Shown: positions 1 through 8,890 of the stretch, in pieces
Numbering within the stretch: position 1 is the stretch's first letter
Layout: each line of letters opens with the position of its first letter
Assembly (NCBI GenBank): GCA_900088475.1
Contig: FLMG01004347.1
Location: 1 to 19,286, forward strand
Origin: Hyphochytrium catenoides
Lineage: Eukaryota; Sar; Hyphochytriomycetes; Hyphochytriales; Hyphochytriaceae
Direction: 5' to 3'
Length of the DNA stretch: 19,286 nucleotides
Made by a program: the position numbers and the translations under genes
Notes under the pieces: generated by a model
The model's database searches: none
Seen by the model: only the letters and a program-made list of their open reading frames with translations
Told to the model about the DNA's origin: nothing

Positions 1-352
1 TTTATCGACGCCAGCGCCTACACAGAGGGCGTAGACAAGAGGTAATCCTGGGAGGTGTTCAATCTCTCTCTCTCTCTCTCACACACACACCCTCTCTCTC
101 TCTCTCTTCCGGTCGGTCGCCTTGTCTATATTTTTGGCTTTTCCTGTCCTTGAATTTCTCTCTCTACCCGTTTTGTCCGTGGCATCTGCTAGGTTGATGG
201 GTAATCTATTTCCTCTCTCTTCAATGACATCCTTGTCTCTCTCTCTCTTTCTGTGAGGCAAAGGCTATTGGTCTCCTTTTGACAATCGATCGACTGCCTC
301 TTTCAATTTATGTCCCTCTGCGAACATAGAGACAATACTTATCTCTTTCACC

Positions 353-385
<33 letters not shown>

Positions 386-2717
386 TCTCTCTTTCCTAGC
401 AAACGTGACCGCCCGAACAGCAACTGGGAACTTCTGAAGTCCGACGAGACAGAACAACGAAAAGTAAAGGTGGAGGCGGAGGAAGGAGAGGAAGAAGAGG
501 AAGAAGAAGGAGAGCAGGAGCAAGAACAGAACGAGGAAGAGGCTGGAGAAGGAGAGGAAGGAGAAGACAAAGATAAGGCTCTCGCCTCCAAACGGTGGAC
601 AAAGGAGCAGGACGACTCTCTGAGAGAAGCTGTTGCATATTATGGAGAGAAGAACTGGAAGGCGATTGCAGCCCGTGTACCGCATAGAAACCACGCACAG
701 TGCCTGCAGAGGTGGAATAAGTCTTTCTCACCCAATCCCGATCTCTCTCTCTCTCTCACTCTCTTTCCTTTTCTTTGCTCTGTCTCCCTCTCGGTCTGTA
801 GTATCCTTACGTCTCTGTCAAACGTAATATCCTTGTTATTACCTCTCCTCCTTTTTCTTCCCCTGCTCTTTGTCTCTCTTTGGCAACTGGTGTGCCTCGT
901 CTTCCGCTTAAACCTCGTGTCTCTCTCCTCATCTTTTCTCCTCTCTCTCTCTTTTCTCCCTTTCTCTCTGTTCTTAACTCATGGGCAGATGGCGCAAAGT
1001 TCTCAAGCCGGGACTAGTGAAGGGTCACTGGTCCTTCGAGGAAGACAGCATTCTGGAGGCTTTGGTGCGGCAAGGAGTGAACAACTGGGGACAGATCGCC
1101 GACCAGATCCCAGGCCGGACGCCAAAACAGTGCAGAGAGAGATGGAGAAATCACTTGGATCCGAGTATTAATAAGGGACCTTATACACCGGAGGAAGACA
1201 GAGCCTTACTAGAGGCGCAGGAGAAACTTGGGAACAAATGGTCGCAAATTGCTCAGCTACTACCCGGAAGGACGGAGGACTCTGTGAAGATTCGGTCGGT
1301 GCATGTCTCTCTTTCTCTCGCGGCGCTTCTTTCCCTTTCTTGGCTCTCCAGACGCCTGACTTTTTGCTTGCTCTTGCTTCTGTCTTGGTTGGCTGTTGCC
1401 TTCGATCTTCACTGTCCTCTTCTTAGACATTCGTGCACCAGAGACGTCTCCTCCTTCTCTACTTTCATGCTGTCACTCTGGGTCTCTCTCTCTCTCTCTC
1501 TCACGTACTGCCATTGCGCCTAGGCTTAGGTTCCTTTGCCCTTCCTTCCTCCTCTTTAACGGGGTTCTCTCTCCCGTGCTTCCAGGTGGAAATCCCTGAA
1601 ACAAGGTGGAAAGCAGAAGAGAGGCAGTGGTAGCGGACAGAGCAGGCAGCAGACAGGTCTCTCTCCCTCGTCACCGGCGGTCTCAGGCCCCATTAGTGCT
1701 CCCCCTGGAATCAGAGAGACGGCACTGCCAGTTCGACCTAATGTTGCTGATCCGAAGGTTAACCTGAATGACCTGGTGAGACTACCCTCGTCTTCCCTTC
1801 TCTAGCTCTTCTCTGTCTCTCCTCGCCTGTCTCTCTCTCTCTCAGACACAAACAGACAATTTCCCTCTCTCATCTGTCGTGGCCAGTAGTAGAAGAGTCG
1901 TTGCTGTTCTTTCGCTCTCTCCTTATTTGCTGCTTGCCTTTGTTCCTAGCCTGTGACCTTCTATAGGTCACTGTAAATGACAAGGTCTTACCACTCCCTC
2001 TCTCTCTTTCTTTCTCTCTCTCTCTCTCTCAATCTTTCTCACTTCGTTTTCCTTCCTCCCAATCCGCGCTCTTTCTTTCTCTACTCTCCCCGCTGTCTTT
2101 CCTCTGATCCCCTGCCCTCCATCAGCTGTACGGCAGTGGACCCAACTCTCAAGTCAATAGCTGGGCAACAGCACAGCTTCCGCTCCCTCCGGCTGCTGGG
2201 ACTCAGATGGGTCCTGAAAGCTTACTTCTTGAGGACCTGACAGTTATTCCCGATCCGCTGCCTTTCGTACGACAAAGTCTCTCTCTCTCTCTTCGTCTCT
2301 CTCCGTCTCTCTGTTGCTTGACTTTCTTTCTTTCTCTTTTTTCTCCTTCTCTGTCTTACTGTCTCCCTTCTGTCTTCAGAATGTGATGTCGACAGCGTAA
2401 TCTTCTGTACACTGATTTATGTCCATCCCACCGATCGTCATGCTCTTGAGCTTCTCCTTCTCTCCTCTCCCCTGCTCCCATCCCTAACTCCCTCTCTTGC
2501 TTAGACTGTCTCTTTCCAGGGCCAAGGCGCGATGGCTCCTCCTGTCCCCGTGCCCCCAGCCATCGACACGACTGAGGCAACAGCGCTGCTAGCCCATTAT
2601 GGACTCCAAGATCCCTTTGGAGGAGATCCTCTCGGTCCTCTCACCACGCCTCTATCTCCTCTCGCTGACCTTGACGATCTGGTCATGCTCCAGAAACAAC
2701 TGGGACTTGGGAAGTGA
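1..2717 (+). CDS. Three-repeat (R1R2R3) MYB transcription factor, 5' partial
   Basis: A nuclear DNA-binding protein, spliced. My exon model is 1–41, 400–711, 989–1294, 1586–1775, 2126–2266 and 2520–2717. All introns are GT–AG and all phases join, giving 395 codons plus TGA, with the start outside the window. After an acidic Glu-rich segment (about residues 35–60) come three MYB repeats. R1 and R2 each keep three spaced Trp (R1 starts RWTKEQDD, R2 GHWSFEED). In R3 (GPYTPEED) the first Trp is Tyr. Splicing rebuilds the exact repeat borders: CAG-AG|A-TGG gives QRWRKVLKP, and ATT-CG|G-TGG gives KIRWKSL. This junction match is the strongest evidence. The C-terminal 130 residues are Pro/Leu-rich, ending in an acidic patch (ADLDDLVML) that could be an activation segment. 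The layout matches animal c-Myb and plant 3R-MYB cell-cycle regulators; its target genes cannot be told from sequence. R3 lacks both base-contacting Asn of c-Myb (see findings). Confidence 0.88.
42..2519 (+). other. Five MYB introns with extended CT tracts
   Basis: The introns are 42–399, 712–988, 1295–1585, 1776–2125 and 2267–2519. Donors are GTAATC, GTGGAA, GTCGGT, GTGAGA and GTACGA; acceptors are CTAG, GCAG, CCAG, TCAG and CCAG. Each is 250–360 nt and dominated by (CT)n on the sense strand, for example 351–379 and about 1998–2030. These look like expanded polypyrimidine tracts upstream of the 3' splice site. Long Ser/Leu ORFs running through them are artefacts of CTCTCT translation. The second donor is the only one that gives an intact R1/R2 border. 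Confidence 0.8.
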
Positions 2718-3124
2718 AGGAAGCCAGAAGAGAGAGAGAGAGAGAAGAGAGAACACGCATCCGCAAAGACGCTGGGTAGAAGAGAGAGAAAGAGAGAGGG
2801 ATGGAGAAAGAGAAACACATCGCATGGAAAGCAAGTTGAAAGGAAAAAAGGGTACAATGGAGGCATAAGGGAGGCGAAGAGAACGGGACAGACCAAAATC
2901 AATCTCTGCTCTCGCTTGTCTTCATCGCTACTCTCCTGCTTATGGACGAGGAGAGAGAAGGGCTCTAGGAGGGACTGAATATTTATGAGAAAGAAGGAGG
3001 GAAGGCTTACAGTTTTGCAAGATTAAAAGAAGAGACTGCCCTGGTCTAGGCGCTGACCACCATTGTAATTCAGAGTATTTCTGTACATCTTCTCCCTCAC
3101 TCTCTTTCTCTCTCTCTCTCCCTC

Positions 3125-3157
<33 letters not shown>

Positions 3158-3227
3158 TTTAGAGACTTTGACTTCAAGTCTCTTGTTGTTCTCTCTCTCT
3201 CTCTCAATCCTCTCCCTCTTTGTCCTT
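2718..3227 (+). other. MYB 3' flank: purine-rich UTR then CT-rich spacer
   Basis: About 2726–2830 is GA-rich, the reverse of the intron strand bias, and probably belongs to the 3' UTR. I see no AATAAA before 3227. From about 3092 to 3206 the sequence is again (CT)n. No reading frame here looks like protein. Confidence 0.5.
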
Positions 3228-3632
3228 GCTAGAAATGAGGGAGGATGCTACTATAAGACTCCAACACCACATCCACCTATCGTAACGCACTAGATTATAA
3301 AAATGCGACAGTGGCAAGAGGCAGCCGTGAAACAAGTAAACTTGATACTCACGCTCCCAGACACGACCATACCTCATGCACTACCGATGCCAGACTCTAC
3401 TGACGCGGACTATGTTAGAGTCTGCGGCCTATGGCCGGTGACGCGGACTATGCTAGAGTCTGGCATCGGTAGTGCATGAGGTATGGTGGTGTCTGGGGGC
3501 GTGAGTATCAAGTTCACTTGTTTCACGGTTTCCTCTTCTTGCCACTGTCGCATTTTATAATCTAGTGCGTTACGATAGGTGGATGCGGTGTTGGAGGAGT
3601 CTTATAATATAGCATCCTCCCTCATTATTAGC
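3228..3632. repeat. 405-bp foldback (long inverted repeat), MITE-like
   Basis: The left arm, 3228–3399, is matched in reverse complement by 3454–3632 along its whole length with only scattered substitutions and small indels. Outer ends are GCTAGAAATGAGGGAGGATG and the complement of CATCCTCCCTCATTATTAGC. The 54-nt centre holds the palindrome CGGCCTATGGCCG (about 3425–3437). The 14-mer TGACGCGGACTATG occurs directly twice (3401, 3439), each copy followed by TAGAGTCTG after one base. No coding capacity is visible. It is best read as a non-autonomous foldback or MITE, or a hairpin-RNA source; I see no clear target-site duplication. Confidence 0.9.
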
Positions 3633-4090
3633 CAACTTTATTGCCTCCATGGCGTGGCCGCTCGAGCCTAAAGCTCCTCAGCCCCAACGAGCCCCACGCA
3701 AGACTCGTGCTTGCTTTCTTATGCCCAAGGCTGAAGGGTCACACGGTTCGACTCGCTGTTATTATCCCTAAGGTTTATCTAATGAAACAGGAGGAACTCT
3801 CTAATGTAAGGAATAATAAGCCATTTTTGCCAACAAAATTTCTAATGTTCTTCATAAGCCATAAAGGTCTTTGGCAAAAAGGGCTTATTATTACATTTGG
3901 ACCTCTGGAGAAGGACCTATCGCTAGCAACAGACTAACTCTAGAAGAGAGAAGAAAGTGAAGAAGAAGAAGAGGCAGAAAGAAGAGAAGAAAAGCTTAAG
4001 AAGCCTTAGGCTCTTCCCTCATCTCAGCTCGGAACCCTGCTCCCTGCTCGTCATCAGTAAGAGAAGAATCATAGTTGATTTCCTCAGTTA
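3633..4090. other. Intergenic, composition changes, small hairpin inside
   Basis: This stretch lacks CT dinucleotide tracts and is AT-richer than the MYB locus. One frame reads openly from the edge of the foldback for about 45 codons (NFIASMAWPLEPKAPQ... to TAA near 3769), and another runs 3641–3937. I recognise neither. A near-perfect inverted repeat lies at 3812–3892 and a GAA-rich stretch at about 3950–3995. Confidence 0.5.
3812..3892. repeat. 22-bp inverted repeat (stem-loop)
   Basis: AATAATAAGCCATTTTTGCC followed by AA (3812–3833) is the reverse complement of 3871–3892 except at one position. The loop is 37 nt. No T-run follows in a terminator-like position, and the context is eukaryotic, so it is more likely a mobile-element remnant or RNA hairpin. 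Confidence 0.75.
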
Positions 4091-4480
4091 ATGATGAGCG
4101 GAGAAGAAGAAGGAAGAGGAGGAGGTGAACCACCAGGCAGCAGCCATGTCATCACCAGCAACCATCATGTCATCACCGTCGAGCTCGGCCGTCGCGAGAT
4201 AGACAAGCAAGAGAACGGTCCAGCAGTTCATCAGGAGGAGGAATGCGCTTCAAGATTTGAAGTGCATTTTGAGGGGATCCCTAAGGACCACCAAGGGTCG
4301 CGTGTCTATAAGGCGTTTCTTCACTTTGTAAAAACTTGGGGCGATGATGTCTTCGAGGGAGGAGGAGGAAAAAGAAGAAAAGATACCATACAAACTCCTA
4401 ATAACTGGAAAGCTACAGGCTGTACCACCAGATATCTTCTAAGTAGTAGTGCACCACGAAGTAAGGAAGGAGGGAAGTGA
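4091..4480 (+). CDS. Unrecognised ORF, 129 codons
   Basis: An ATG-led frame with a Glu/Gly-rich start (MMSGEEEGRGGG), a more protein-like middle (residues about 55–90: FEVHFEGIPKDHQ, FLHFVKTWGDDVF) and a Lys/Ser-rich end. I do not recognise the family and see no signal peptide or membrane segment. Just downstream, other frames also read in a protein-like way for about 50 codons each before stopping (one through 4480–4630, another ending near 4688). This could mean a frameshifted, decaying gene, or just the low-complexity GAA/TTC composition. Treat as doubtful. Confidence 0.2.
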   Translation: MMSGEEEGRGGGEPPGSSHVITSNHHVITVELGRREIDKQENGPAVHQEEECASRFEVHFEGIPKDHQGSRVYKAFLHFVKTWGDDVFEGGGGKRRKDTIQTPNNWKATGCTTRYLLSSSAPRSKEGGK

Positions 4481-6159
4481 CCGTGACTGTACAGCAAGCA
4501 GGTGTCTTTTTAGAAGAAGAAGGACCAAGAGGCAACGAGCTGCTGTCGTCGGGCGGCGGAGGGGAGGTTTCTATCTTCTTCTTCTCTGTACTCGTACGAG
4601 AATCTGTCCACCTCCTGGCGTAGCAAGTCTCTTACTGACATAGTTGTAGGGAGCTCGGTCTTCTTCGTCCTTCTTGGTGGAGGAGATGAAGACTGAGAAA
4701 GAAAGAAGGAAGCAAAGATGGTGGAGGGAGAGGAAGCACTTGTTGTTGCGAGGTATGACGCTCATAATGATCGCGGCTCAACTTATGCACCGCTGCGACC
4801 TTCTTACTGGAGGAGATGCAACGGATGACCCTCGAATGCTAGGGAGGGATGATCTATGGATTGTGATTCCACGTTGCTGGACACGATCTAGAAATAAAGA
4901 GGAGCAGCAGCGAGGCACCATGAAGGAAAAGATCGCGACACGGCTTTTGCACCGGCACCTACTACTACGGGTGGTCTTCTGATGATGAATGACGACCAAC
5001 AACAAACAAGTCAAATCAAGATCTTCTCAATCAGGTCAGGATCAGCAGGAGATACAAATGAGTCGAGGGTCTTCTTATTAGCGACTTTTTTCTGCTTGTT
5101 GGTTCTTGCTAATAAAGACAGAAATCTGGCTGACATCTTCGTCTTTGGTGTGCGTGTGGTACCTTCTCACCACTATAAATAAGTTCCATCTTCCTAGCAT
5201 TTGGCACTTAACTGCGGTAAGATATCCCTTCTTCGCCATCTCCGTACGCAATGCCACTTTATGGGAATGGCCTTATTACAAAGGCCAGCAGGCAGCAACT
5301 TACAAACAGAGGTGGACTTTGAAGCTACCAAATCTCCAAGCAGCAGCGCTATGAAAGAAGATGATGATGCTTTCTTCCACCACCGCTTGTTGTCAGTCGT
5401 CGTCTCATAATACCTAACTCGTTTGGCTAAATTAAAGAACATGGCACGCTTGATATTTCCCTTTGGCTGGCTAGACCGGGCGACTCTTTATTCATCAAAA
5501 CAGCAAACGCCCAGAGAGCCAGCCGTGTCTTCTTCTAGCAATCTCGAAGCACTCATCCTTGTCATCAGCGTACAAACTGGATATTTGAGCGCTTCGTCAC
5601 GCTTGTAACGACCTCTCTGTTGACTCTTCATAGAGGAGAAAGGAAGGAAGATCGCACCGCACCTAATGAGACATCAGTATTGATTGATGATCTGGAACAA
5701 GAATGATGATAGTGTTTCCTCCTCCTCACCACCTCGTTCTGCTAAGGATGACAATCTCGAAGCCTCTCCCTCAGACTGAAGATTAGCTACCTTGTGGTTG
5801 CGGTCTTTAACCCTAAGCTAGAGCGGGACTGAACTCACCAATAATATTCAAACCTCACTGCTGCTGCCTGCTAATAATGGCTCGCGTGAGAGAGTTGTTT
5901 TCTCTTCCTTCTTCCTCAATATAAGGCTAAGCCATCCTCTGAGCAGTGGGTCATCGCTCGGTTGTCGTGTAGCTTTTCTGGAGGCATAGGGTGAAGGCAA
6001 CCACTTCTCAACTTTCAACCTACGTCCAAAGGGCGCCTTCTTCCGACCTAGATAGGACGCCAAAAAACAAGAAAGCCGAGACCAGATAACGTGAGGCCAG
6101 GACAAGATACCGCTTTGCAAGCCCTTCAGTGGCGGTGAAGTGAGCAAGCAGTCCACAAG
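4481..6159. other. Gene-poor stretch upstream of the lectin with short open frames
   Basis: Many short ATG frames of 60–100 codons occur on both strands, all overlapping and none recognised. Two may be remnants: 5201–5410 (+), ending in a Ser- and Asp-rich tail, and 5687–5779 (+), 30 codons with the tail NDDSVSSSSPPRSAKDD (see findings). The last few hundred bases before 6160 should hold the lectin promoter and 5' UTR. I cannot point to a convincing TATA element. Confidence 0.4.
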
Positions 6160-7050
6160 ATGGCCATCTATTCCCCACAATCGAGAAGAGGCTGCTCTTC
6201 AGCATCCGTCGTCATACTATGGTTTGCCATGCTATGTCTTCTTCTTCTCGGCGCAGCACCACCATCGTCGATGGTTGCAGCAGAGCCTCCATCACCTAAA
6301 GATCGTAAAGGAAAGAGTGATGATCCCAAGGCGCCACCATTTACCCGCAATTTCGAGCTCGAGAAGCTCTATCCTCCCTTTGAGGAATATATTCCCCCAA
6401 CTTCACAGCGTAACAAGAAGGACAACGGAATAGCAGGCGAAAAAGATGTTGGAGACCAGCAAACAGCTGCCGACCGACAGAATGGAGATGGTGGCGGCCG
6501 TCGAGGCAGTGCCGGGAACTCCACTCTCTTAGAGGGCTGGAATCAGAGGAAGAGACTACGGGTGGGAGGACGAGCTTTGGCGGTCTATTACAATTCAGAC
6601 ACTCAGAAGCTGATTTTCTTAAAGCCGCAAAGTTATTACAATCCATTGTTTGGTCAAAGCGATGATGCCATGCGCATCACCTCCACTGCTATCGTTTCTT
6701 GCTACGAAGCGCGACTTAAGATGCAAAACGATGGGAATCTTGTGCTCTATAGGACCAACAGTTTCAGTTGCTTCGGCGGTTCAGCGACATTCTACGCTGT
6801 ATGGTCGTCAGGCACTCAGTGGCGTGGGCGTATGCCATCCCGGGCAGTAATGCAGTCGGACGGCAACTTTGTCATCTACGACTATGACAACAAGGCAGTC
6901 TGGGCGAGTGACACGTACTATGGACCAGACTTCAACAAGAACTACGTCGTGCTGAGGTACAAAAGTACGAACAGCTTGTGGCTGGAGATCGTGACCGATG
7001 ATGGAAGATACAATTATAACGAGTTTCCCATTGTCAAGACGCTGTACTAA
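6160..7050 (+). CDS. Secreted bulb-type (B-type) mannose-binding lectin
   Basis: 296 residues in one exon. The N terminus has a hydrophobic core at about residues 17–33 with a plausible signal-peptidase site near VAA|EP (40/41), so the product should enter the secretory pathway. Residues 42–120 are a charged, Pro- and Gly-rich low-complexity linker. Residues about 123–296 form a beta-prism II (B-lectin/GNA-type) domain. Two sites match the family's mannose-binding pattern QxDxNxVxY exactly: QNDGNLVLY (189–197) and QSDGNFVIY (232–240). Each is followed by the usual AVW-S motif (AVWSSGT, AVWASDT). The third site of the fold is degenerate. Cys181 and Cys204 could form a disulfide. Family knowledge implies binding of mannose-rich glycans; a defence or cell-wall role is inference. 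Unlike its split neighbours it has no introns, and it lies in compositionally different DNA. Confidence 0.85.
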   Translation: MAIYSPQSRRGCSSASVVILWFAMLCLLLLGAAPPSSMVAAEPPSPKDRKGKSDDPKAPPFTRNFELEKLYPPFEEYIPPTSQRNKKDNGIAGEKDVGDQQTAADRQNGDGGGRRGSAGNSTLLEGWNQRKRLRVGGRALAVYYNSDTQKLIFLKPQSYYNPLFGQSDDAMRITSTAIVSCYEARLKMQNDGNLVLYRTNSFSCFGGSATFYAVWSSGTQWRGRMPSRAVMQSDGNFVIYDYDNKAVWASDTYYGPDFNKNYVVLRYKSTNSLWLEIVTDDGRYNYNEFPIVKTLY

Positions 7051-8640
7051 GCCAGCAGCCGCGAGTAGGAATGTCCGCTGAGCATGATAGGCAGAAGAAG
7101 CGCAGGGATGGTGGTGGCAGCGAAGGTACTGGCGATGATTAGATGAAGGTAGTCAGGTACCCGGGGAAGAAGACTCTCATCAATAACTGGTTGGACTGCA
7201 GTTGAAAGTCTCCTGTCAATGAAGAGACCAGGGCTTTGTAGCTCTTTAAAATTTGTCGTCTCTTCTTCTGATGAGTCGTAGTAGTGGCTAAAGGAATGAT
7301 GTGAAGAATGATAATCTACTAAGTAACAAGTCAAAGAACTGAACCTTCTTGGGGTTTAACTAGGGCCAACATTTTTCTATTGTTCCGCAGTTGAATCCTT
7401 CGCTTGCTTGCCTGGTCCAAGATCATGATGACAATGTCGTTGGCGCTTCTTCTTCTTCTCCTCCTTCTTCTCTGGTTGAGGATGAGGACCTCTACGATGA
7501 TACTTCCTTTGTTTGTGACAGCCAGTGTGGAGGAGACTGAGTCGATGAAGAGGCCAAGCTTATCCTAGTAGCTCTTCTTGTCTCTTCTTCCTCCTCGTCT
7601 TCTTCTTTATTTTCTTCTTTCCTCTTTCTTTTTTTTTTTCTCCTCCTTCTTCTTCCTCTCGTCGGTCTCCTTCTTCTTCTTCTGAGTAGTGATAGTATCT
7701 TGCATTAATGTCGTGAAAGATAAAGAACGGCAAAGACCTATCTGCTGGGTAAATGAAAGGTCTTGTTGACCGTGGCCGTCCTACCTATACTACGGGCGGC
7801 GGGTCATACCTTTTTTATCTTTCCTGGGGCGGAGAAGAAGAGGTTGCCAGCAGACAATGCCAAAGTCCTTCTCCTACACATTCAGAAGAAAAGTGATGGA
7901 GGACAAGGAGGGAGGAGATGGAGATTGGATCGCGGTGTTGATGACTATAACGATGTAAGACGTGTGTCTGTCCTTTCTCTTCTCCTTTCTTTCTCTACGA
8001 CTTACCACGCCAGCAGCAGAGAAGAAGAAGAGAAGGGTTATCACGTTGGCATCATCAGCTTTTAGTGCACTGTAAGGGTTAGGGTAGCACTAACATGCGA
8101 TCTCTAATTATCATCATCATCAGTCGCCAAAAAGGTTTTATAAGCTATGAAGACTCATGATCATCAAATCCATCATCCACATGATGTAAGAGAACAACTA
8201 ACATCTTTCATGGATGTCTGCTTGCTGTTCAGGATGAATGTGATTTGAAGGAGTGAGTAGAAGACTACGACCTTCATCGTCAGATGGAGATAGAGTACTC
8301 CTCCTCCTGTGGATGGCCGCAGCCCCTGAGTGAGAAGCATGGGATGACATGACCAAGAGACGCTGGAGGAGCTTTTCGTAGACGAAGATTTACACCCCGC
8401 AGCTCCTCCTCAAAAAACCATCGCTTATATCATCTCTCCTCACTCTTTTCATCACTCATAGTAAACATTTCTAGCCTTTTCGATCCGATGGAGGAGGAGG
8501 AGGCCGAATTGATGAAGAGACCAGGACCTTGTAGCTCTTGTAGTCTCTTCATCATCTTCTCCTTCTTCTCCTCCTCGTCCTTCCTCTTCTTCTTATCCTC
8601 ATTCTTCTTCTCATACTCGTCGCATTTACCTTCTTCATTT

Positions 8641-8837
8641 GAGAGTGAGAAGAAGACCACGATCTTCATCGTCAGATGAAGATCGCCTACTAGTCCTGCT
8701 GATGACCGCAGCCGCTGAGGGAGGAGAGAGAAGCATTGGATGATGTGACAGACCAGGAAGAAGAGACGCTGCTGCTGGAGCTTTTCTTCCTTCTTGGGAC
8801 GAAGATTTTCCTCTGCAGCCTCCTCGTCAAACCATCG
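8641..8837 (+). repeat. Diverged direct repeat, partner at 8251–8425
   Basis: The two blocks start about 390 bp apart and align by eye over their full length. Shared anchors include CTTCATCGTCAGATG, a GACCGCAGCC/GGCCGCAGCC segment, AGAGACGCT, GGAGCTTTTC, GACGAAGATT and AAACCATCGC. In the same frame they read RRLRPSSSDGDRVLLLLW and RRPRSSSSDEDRLLVLLM, each followed by an Ala-rich end and a stop. Confidence 0.7.
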
Positions 8838-8853
8838 CCACGAAGCTCGCTGA

Positions 8854-8877
8854 TAACGGCTAAATAGCCGGTAACGG
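8854..8877. promoter_or_regulatory. Paired TAACGG boxes around a palindrome before HMGR
   Basis: TAACGG occurs at 8854–8859 and 8872–8877, with CGGCTAAATAGCCG (8857–8870) between and overlapping them. This lies 14–37 nt upstream of the first HMGR ATG at 8891. YAAC[GT]G is the canonical c-Myb/3R-MYB core, so this is a candidate MYB site. With no transcript start it could equally be in the 5' UTR. Confidence 0.35.
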
Positions 8878-8890
8878 TGGATTGACTAAA

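Larger units (their letters stand above)
7051..8880. repeat. Repeat-rich intergenic block with duplicated units and palindromes
   Basis: No recognisable gene. It contains three dispersed copies of a hairpin motif (7217–7265, 7543–7587, 8511–8553), two diverged copies of a block of about 180 bp (8251–8425 and 8641–8837), and a TTC/CTT-rich pyrimidine stretch (about 7570–7685). One open segment without an ATG, 7364–7540 (+), reads in a protein-like way and ends VCDSQCGGD before TGA. A 100-codon frame at 7763–8065 is unrecognised. It looks like decayed duplicated sequence rather than active genes. Confidence 0.55.

Noticed and set aside
2381-2400. Possible extra MYB exon after CTTCAG at 2380
   Set aside because: The continuing frame meets TAA within seven codons and no donor precedes it; joining exon 5 to 2520 keeps phase and protein sense.
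5848-6205. Minus-strand ORFs overlapping the lectin start
   Set aside because: No recognisable domain, and they overlap the lectin ATG and its likely 5' UTR; likely chance open frames.
8068-8084. Telomere-like GGGTTAGGG
   Set aside because: Only about two units, not a tandem array; could be chance.
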